Assembly (NCBI GenBank): GCA_964019135.1
Contig: OZ025256.1
Location: 37,358,035-37,422,034, forward strand
DNA length: 64,000 nucleotides
DNA from: Arenicola marina
Taxonomy: Eukaryota; Annelida; Polychaeta; Arenicolidae
Reading direction: 5' to 3'
A program made the position numbers and the translations under genes. This document shows positions 59,682 through 64,000 of the stretch, piece after piece (positions within the stretch are counted from its first letter, which is position 1; the number at the start of each line of letters is the position of its first letter). Below the pieces are notes generated by a model, which was not told where the DNA came from, ran no database searches, and saw only the letters and a program-made list of their open reading frames with translations.

Positions 59682-60045
59682 TTACAACCAATGAGAACGC
59701 TCCAAAATACTCGCTGCGCTGCTGACAAACCTCAACGGCCATGGTGAGCGGCATCAGTGAAAATCGCGTAAAGTTGGCGGGAAAATGTCTTGATGCAGCG
59801 ATTTGAAGGTGTGTCTGAATGGGATTACGTGATATTTTCGCGAGTAAAGTGTTGAGGCATTGAGTGAAGCGAGGAAACCGCGCAGTCGGGGCATTTTGTT
59901 GACGAAATCGACCGATGTTGTTCGGGCTGAGTTTTCTGGCTGCAAAATGGCTTGCCTACCTTCTCTCTTTATATGACATATGTGTGAAGCCGGCCGCCCC
60001 CCCCCCCCCTCCCGCCCTACCGACCCACGATTGAGGCACCTGTGG
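59682..60045 (-). repeat. Inverted-repeat arm, right copy (carries a 108-codon frame)
   Basis: Reverse-complement partner of 58383-58733. The minus-strand frame 59754-60080 repeats the same residues (CHIKREGRQAILQPENSART, KYHVIPFRHTFKSLHQDIFP) with a few substitutions (K/R, S/T, L/S). The arm ends at CCTGTGG (60045), directly against the next foldback element. Confidence 0.75.
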
Positions 60046-60046
60046 C

Positions 60047-60655
60047 CATACACACGGTCAAAAAAGTAGCATTGCATCACCCAGCTCGCTTCGATGAATG
60101 ATTGTCGATTATGACGACGAACCTATCTCTCCTAATCGCCTCGACCCTCTTCTATAGACATTACTTGGACCATAGGATGCATTCATTTTAAAGTTTGCTC
60201 TCTACTTCTTGCACATCAATGATATTTTCGTCGGTCGTTAACGGTTTCCCTCCGTGCCGCTTCAATTTTTTCTAGGCGGTTGCCGCGGCTCGTTTGTTGA
60301 CATCAGGTAATACACCCGACAGCTTCCGTATGGCGGCGCCACTAATTCTCGTTGTGTGTCTATAGTCGTGCGTGGGTTTTTGACGCAACTAGCGGCGCCG
60401 CCATGCGGATGATGTCTGTTTTATTGCCTGGTCAAATTTGAAGCGTCAGAGAGGAAATCCGTTAACAACCGATGAAAATATCATGCATGTGCAAGTAATA
60501 GAGAGCAAACTTTAAGATGAATGCATCCTAGGGTCCAAGTAATGTGTAAAGAAGAGGGTCGCGGCGACTTAGAGAGGTAGGCTCGTTGTCATAATCGACA
60601 ATCATTCATTGAAGTGAGCTTGGTTATGCATTACTACTTTTTAACCATGTGTATT
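60047..60655. mobile_element. Foldback (MITE-like) element
   Basis: The left arm (about 60047-60335) pairs with the right arm (about 60395-60655) at roughly 80% identity. Paired landmarks include ATACACACGGTCAAAAAAGTAG with CTACTTTTTAACCATGTGTAT, GAATGATTGTCGATTATGAC with GTCATAATCGACAATCATTC, and ATGGCGGCGCCACTA with TAGCGGCGCCGCCAT. The centre is about 45 bp. It has no coding capacity. The outer ends are not sharp enough to define a target-site duplication. Confidence 0.8.
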
Positions 60656-60656
60656 G

Positions 60657-60698
60657 CTTGACCCTTCTGCCTATCAGCTTGTTGTCAGAAGGGTCAAG
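60657..60698. other. Perfect 13-bp hairpin
   Basis: CTTGACCCTTCTG (60657-60669) and CAGAAGGGTCAAG (60686-60698) are exact reverse complements around a 16-base loop, immediately right of the foldback element. It could be the remnant of terminal inverted repeats of another element, or a structural tip. There is no T run after it, so it is not a simple terminator. Confidence 0.6.
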
Positions 60699-60939
60699 TT
60701 CACTGGGCTAATCGGCGACCACGTTGTATTTCCCCCTTTCAAGTATTTCCTGTTGGCCGCCATGTTAAATGCAAATTTTTTGTCGAAAATGGCCAAAAGC
60801 CGTTTAATCCGGTAACACGTGTTTAAAACAACATCTTTAGGGAAAACCAGTTCACAGAGGGTGAAGTTGTGGCTACATACCTGTGTGCACCTTGACCTAC
60901 TATATTCCGCGACCCATATCCATATACACCACCTACAGT
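60699..60939. other. Intergenic DNA, no gene recognised
   Basis: Short mixed sequence between the hairpin and the C-rich block. The open frame starting at 60819 is extended only by the C-rich repeat. Confidence 0.5.
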
Positions 60940-61372
60940 ACAGCCACCATCATCGACCCCCACCCACCCGCCACGCCACCACCCTACCCCATCAGCCACC
61001 TTCTAACCACCCCGCCACCCCAACACGCCACCACCCACAACCCACGACGCCACAACCCACGACGCCACTAGGTCATCACCCTCAACCCCCCCACCCACCC
61101 CCACCCCACCCAGCACCCTCAACCGCACAACCCACCACCGACCACCAACCACGCGTCAACCCGACACCCCACAACCCGCCATCCCACCACCCCACCACGC
61201 CGCCACGCCGCCACCCCACCACCCACCAACCCAACACCCACCACCCCACTACCCACCACCTCACAACCCGCTACCCCACCACGCCACCACCCACCACCCG
61301 CCACCCCACCACCTACCACCTCACAACCCGCTACCCCACCACGCCACCACCCACCACCCGCCACGCCACGCC
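60940..61372. repeat. C-rich CCACC/CCACGCC low-complexity array
   Basis: CACCACGCCACCACCCACCA and CCCGCTACCCCACCACGCCA modules repeat irregularly, with one cleanly duplicated segment of about 62 bp near 61255-61370. It resembles the 12-18 kb C-rich blocks in composition but not in module sequence. Open frames (Pro/Thr/His-rich +; Trp/Gly/Val-rich -) are by-products. Confidence 0.88.
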
Positions 61373-61487
61373 ACAGTTTTTGCACAATTTATGCCGTAGA
61401 CCACGGCATAACCTTCTTTGTGGCACTCAACGCACGTCATTACGTCATAACGCCCCCTGGAGGGTTGAGAGGCGCTTCCCGTGGGAC

Positions 61488-61640
61488 AGATTGGTTGTAG
61501 GCTGTATGTTCAGGAAGATTTAACCAAGTCTGGTCATATCGCGTCGATGGGAGAAGGAAGGGAAGAGCGGAGCCATGTCTCCGGAGGTAACCCGCTGCTC
61601 TTTGCGAAGAATGACATGTGATCTTTATCGATATGATATG
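61488..61640 (+). repeat. Interspersed repeat, copy 2
   Basis: GATTGGTTGTAGGCTGTATG, GGTCATATCGCGTCGATGGG, AGAAGGAAGGGAAGAGCGGA, GCCATGTCTCCGGAGG and CTCTTTGCGAAGAATGACAT correspond in order to 42274-42400. Flanked on both sides by short GGCGCCCCC/CGCCCCCTGG sequence. Confidence 0.7.
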
Positions 61641-61777
61641 GGACGGGAGGCGCCCTCTGGTGGGGTGGGAGGCGCCCCCCCTGGGCCCGGGTAACGCCAG
61701 GTGAAAAACTCGGGACATAAGTCTCTTCCTTCGCTGCCCGCTACAACCAGCGTTCACTCCGACATCAAACGCCCAGG

Positions 61778-64000
61778 CCCGTCCGTGCTCACTGCACTCC
61801 GCGTCTGTGCTCACTGCACTCCCCGTCCGTGCTCACTGCACTCCGCGTCCGTGCTAACTGCACTCTACGTCCGTGCTCACTGCACTCCCCGTCCGTGCTC
61901 ACTGCACTCCGCGTCCGTGATCACTGCACTCCACGTCCGTGCTCACTGCACTCCCCGTCATCAAGCACCCAGGCCCGTCCGTGCTCACTGCACTCCCCGT
62001 CCGTGCTCACTTCACTCCCCGTCCGTGCTCACTGCACTCCCCGTCCGTGCTCACTGCACTCCTCGTCCGTGCTCACTGCACTCCCCGTCCGTGCTCACAG
62101 CACTCTCCGTCATAAAGCACCCAGGCCCGTCCGTGCTCACTGCACTCCCCGTCCGAGCTCACTGCACTCCCCGTCATAAAGCACCTAGACCCGTCCGTGC
62201 TCACTGCAATCCCCGTTCGTGCTCACAGCACTCCCCGTCATAAAGCACCCGGCCCCGTCCGTGCTCACTGCATTCCCCGTCATAAAGCACCCAGGCCCGT
62301 CCGTGCTCACTGCACTCCCCGTCCGTGCTCACTGCATTCCCCGTCATAAAGCACCCAGGCCCGTCCGTGCTCACTGCACTCCCCGTCCGTGCTCACAGCA
62401 CTCCCCGTCATAAAGCACCCAGGCCCGTCCGTGCTCACTGCATTCCCCGTCATAAAGCACCCAAGCCCGTCCGTTCTCACTGCAGTCCCCGTTGGTGCTC
62501 ACTGCTCTCCCCGTCATCAAGCACCCAGGCCCGTCCGTGCTCAATGCACTCCCCGTCCGTGCTCACAGCACCCAGGCCCGTCTGTGCTCACTGCACTCCC
62601 CGTCCGTGCTCACTGCACTCCCCGCCATCAATCTCCCAGGCCCGTCGTGCCCACTGCACTCCCCGTCCGTGCTCACTGCACTCCCCGTCCGTGCTCACTG
62701 CATTCCCCCCCGTGCCCACTGCACTCCCCGTCCGTTCTCACTGCACTCCCCGTCCGTGCTCACTGCACTCCCCGTCCGTGCTCACAGCACTTCCCGTCAT
62801 AAAGCACCCAGGCCCGTCCGTGCTCACTGCACTCCCCGTCATAAAGCACCCAGGCACGTCCGTGCTCACTGCACTCCCCGTCCGTGCTCACTGCACTCCC
62901 CGTCATCAAGCACCCAGGCCCGTCCGTGCTCACTGCACTCCCCGTCATAAAGCACCCAGGCACGTCCGTGCTCACTGCACTCCCCGTCCGTGCTCACTGC
63001 ACTCCCCGTCATCAAGCACCCAGGCCCGTCCGTGCTCACTGCACTCCCCGTCCGTGCTCACTGCACTCCCCGTCATCAAGCACCCAGGCCCGTCCGTGCA
63101 CACTGCACTCCCCGTCATCAAGCATTCAGGCCCGTCCCTGCTCACTGCACTCCCCGTCCGTGCTCACTGCACTCCACGTCCGTGCTCACTGCACTCCCCG
63201 TCATCAAGCACCCAGGCCCGTCCTTGCTCACTGCACACACCGTCATAAAGCACACAGGCCCGTCCGTGCTCACTTCACTCCCCGTCATAAAGCACCCAGG
63301 CCCGTCCGTGCTCACTGCACTCCCCGTCCGTACTCACTGCACTCCGCGTTCGAGCTCACTGCACTCCCCGTCATCAAGCACCCAGGCCCGTCCGCGCTCA
63401 CTGCACTCCCCGTCATCAAGCACCCAGGCCCGTCCGTGCTCACTGCACTCCGAGTCCGTGCTCACTGCACTCCCCGTCCATGCTCACTGCACTCCCCGTC
63501 ATAAAGCACCCAGGCCCGTCCGTGCACACTGCACTCCCCGTCATAAAGCACCCAGGTCCTTCCGTGTTCACTGCACTCCCCGTCATAAAAACCCAGGCCC
63601 GTCCGTGCTAACTGCACTCCCCGTCATAAAGCACCTAGGCCCGTCCGTGCTCACTGCACTCCCCGTCCGTGCTCACTGCACTCCCCGTCATCAAGCACCC
63701 AGGCCCGTCCGTGCTCACTGCCCCCCCCCGTCATAAAGCACCCAGGCCCGTCCGTGCTCACTGCACTCCCCGTCATCAATCACCCAGGCCCGTCCGTGCT
63801 CACTGCACTCCCCGTCATAAAGCACCCAGGCCCGTCCGTGCTCACTGCACTCCACGTCCGTGCTCACTGCACTCCACGTCCGTGCTCACTGCACTCCCCG
63901 TCATAAAGCATCCAGGCCCGTCCGTGCTCACTGCACTCCCCGTCCGTGCTCGCTGCACTCCCCGCCATAAAGCACCCAGGCCCGTCCGTGCTCACTGCAC
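61778..64000. repeat. Compound 22/42-bp minisatellite, continues past the window
   Basis: Two modules alternate: a 22-bp CGTCCGTGCTCACTGCACTC + CC and a 20-bp GTCATAAAGCACCCAGGCCC (or ATCAAGCACCC). Runs of the first module alone and runs of the 42-bp dimer are interspersed. The array starts at AACGCCCAGGCCCGTCC and runs off the right end. It is stop-poor on the + strand, giving false frames up to about 307 codons. Confidence 0.96.

Overview
This window looks like metazoan genomic DNA, probably from an invertebrate. It contains one multi-exon tetraspanin gene with canonical GT-AG introns, fragments of LINE (non-LTR) retrotransposons, a tRNA-derived SINE-like head, several foldback (inverted-repeat) elements, and a very large amount of tandem repeat. 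By eye, about two thirds of the 64 kb is minisatellite or satellite-like DNA. The density of intronic minisatellites, including two that overlap splice junctions, recalls what I remember being described for amphioxus (Branchiostoma). That species guess is from memory and is not proven by the sequence.

Layout. 1-5017: two related G-rich arrays (35-bp then 38-bp units). 5051-10955: about 210 copies of a 28-bp unit with kilobase-scale higher-order duplications. 11002-11346: minus-strand LINE C-terminal fragment. 11708-17925: a composite region that alternates C-rich CCACC-type arrays, a short fixed spacer and a 32-bp array; it carries a 4,533-bp tandem duplication and a 200-N gap (13455-13654). 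17972-29600: about 11.6 kb of the 32-bp satellite, decaying at its right edge into a 16-bp array. 30075-31057: a foldback transposable element with an 8-bp target-site duplication. 31066-35400: no gene seen, apart from a decayed LINE reverse transcriptase on the minus strand (34666-35397). 35606-40268: three further minisatellites (22, 22 and 38 bp). 40327-40750: a second foldback element. 41845-43660: possible promoter/5' leader, an interspersed repeat, a SINE-like head and a 5'-truncated LINE with target-site duplications.

The only convincing protein-coding gene is a tetraspanin on the + strand. It has eight coding exons from 43669 to 55943 encoding 292 residues, with all four membrane segments, a GCCGA motif after TM2 and a six-cysteine large loop. 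Its introns are full of minisatellites. Exon 2 is the striking part. The downstream 50-bp array (about 75 copies, 3.7 kb) begins inside the exon, so each unit repeats the last 10 exon bases plus the 5' splice site. The upstream 34-bp array ends at the exon, and most units end in the acceptor AG. Intron 1 also holds a 2.9-kb array of 33/35-bp units, and intron 5 a 17-bp array that runs to within 20 bp of the exon 6 acceptor.

57640-64000: a small 23-bp array, a pair of inverted repeats with about 950 bp between the arms, an adjacent foldback element, a C-rich block, a second copy of the interspersed repeat, and a 22/42-bp compound minisatellite that runs off the right end. I found no CRISPR array, rRNA gene, intact tRNA gene or operon-like structure. 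The very long open frames inside the arrays are by-products of stop-free repeat units, not genes.
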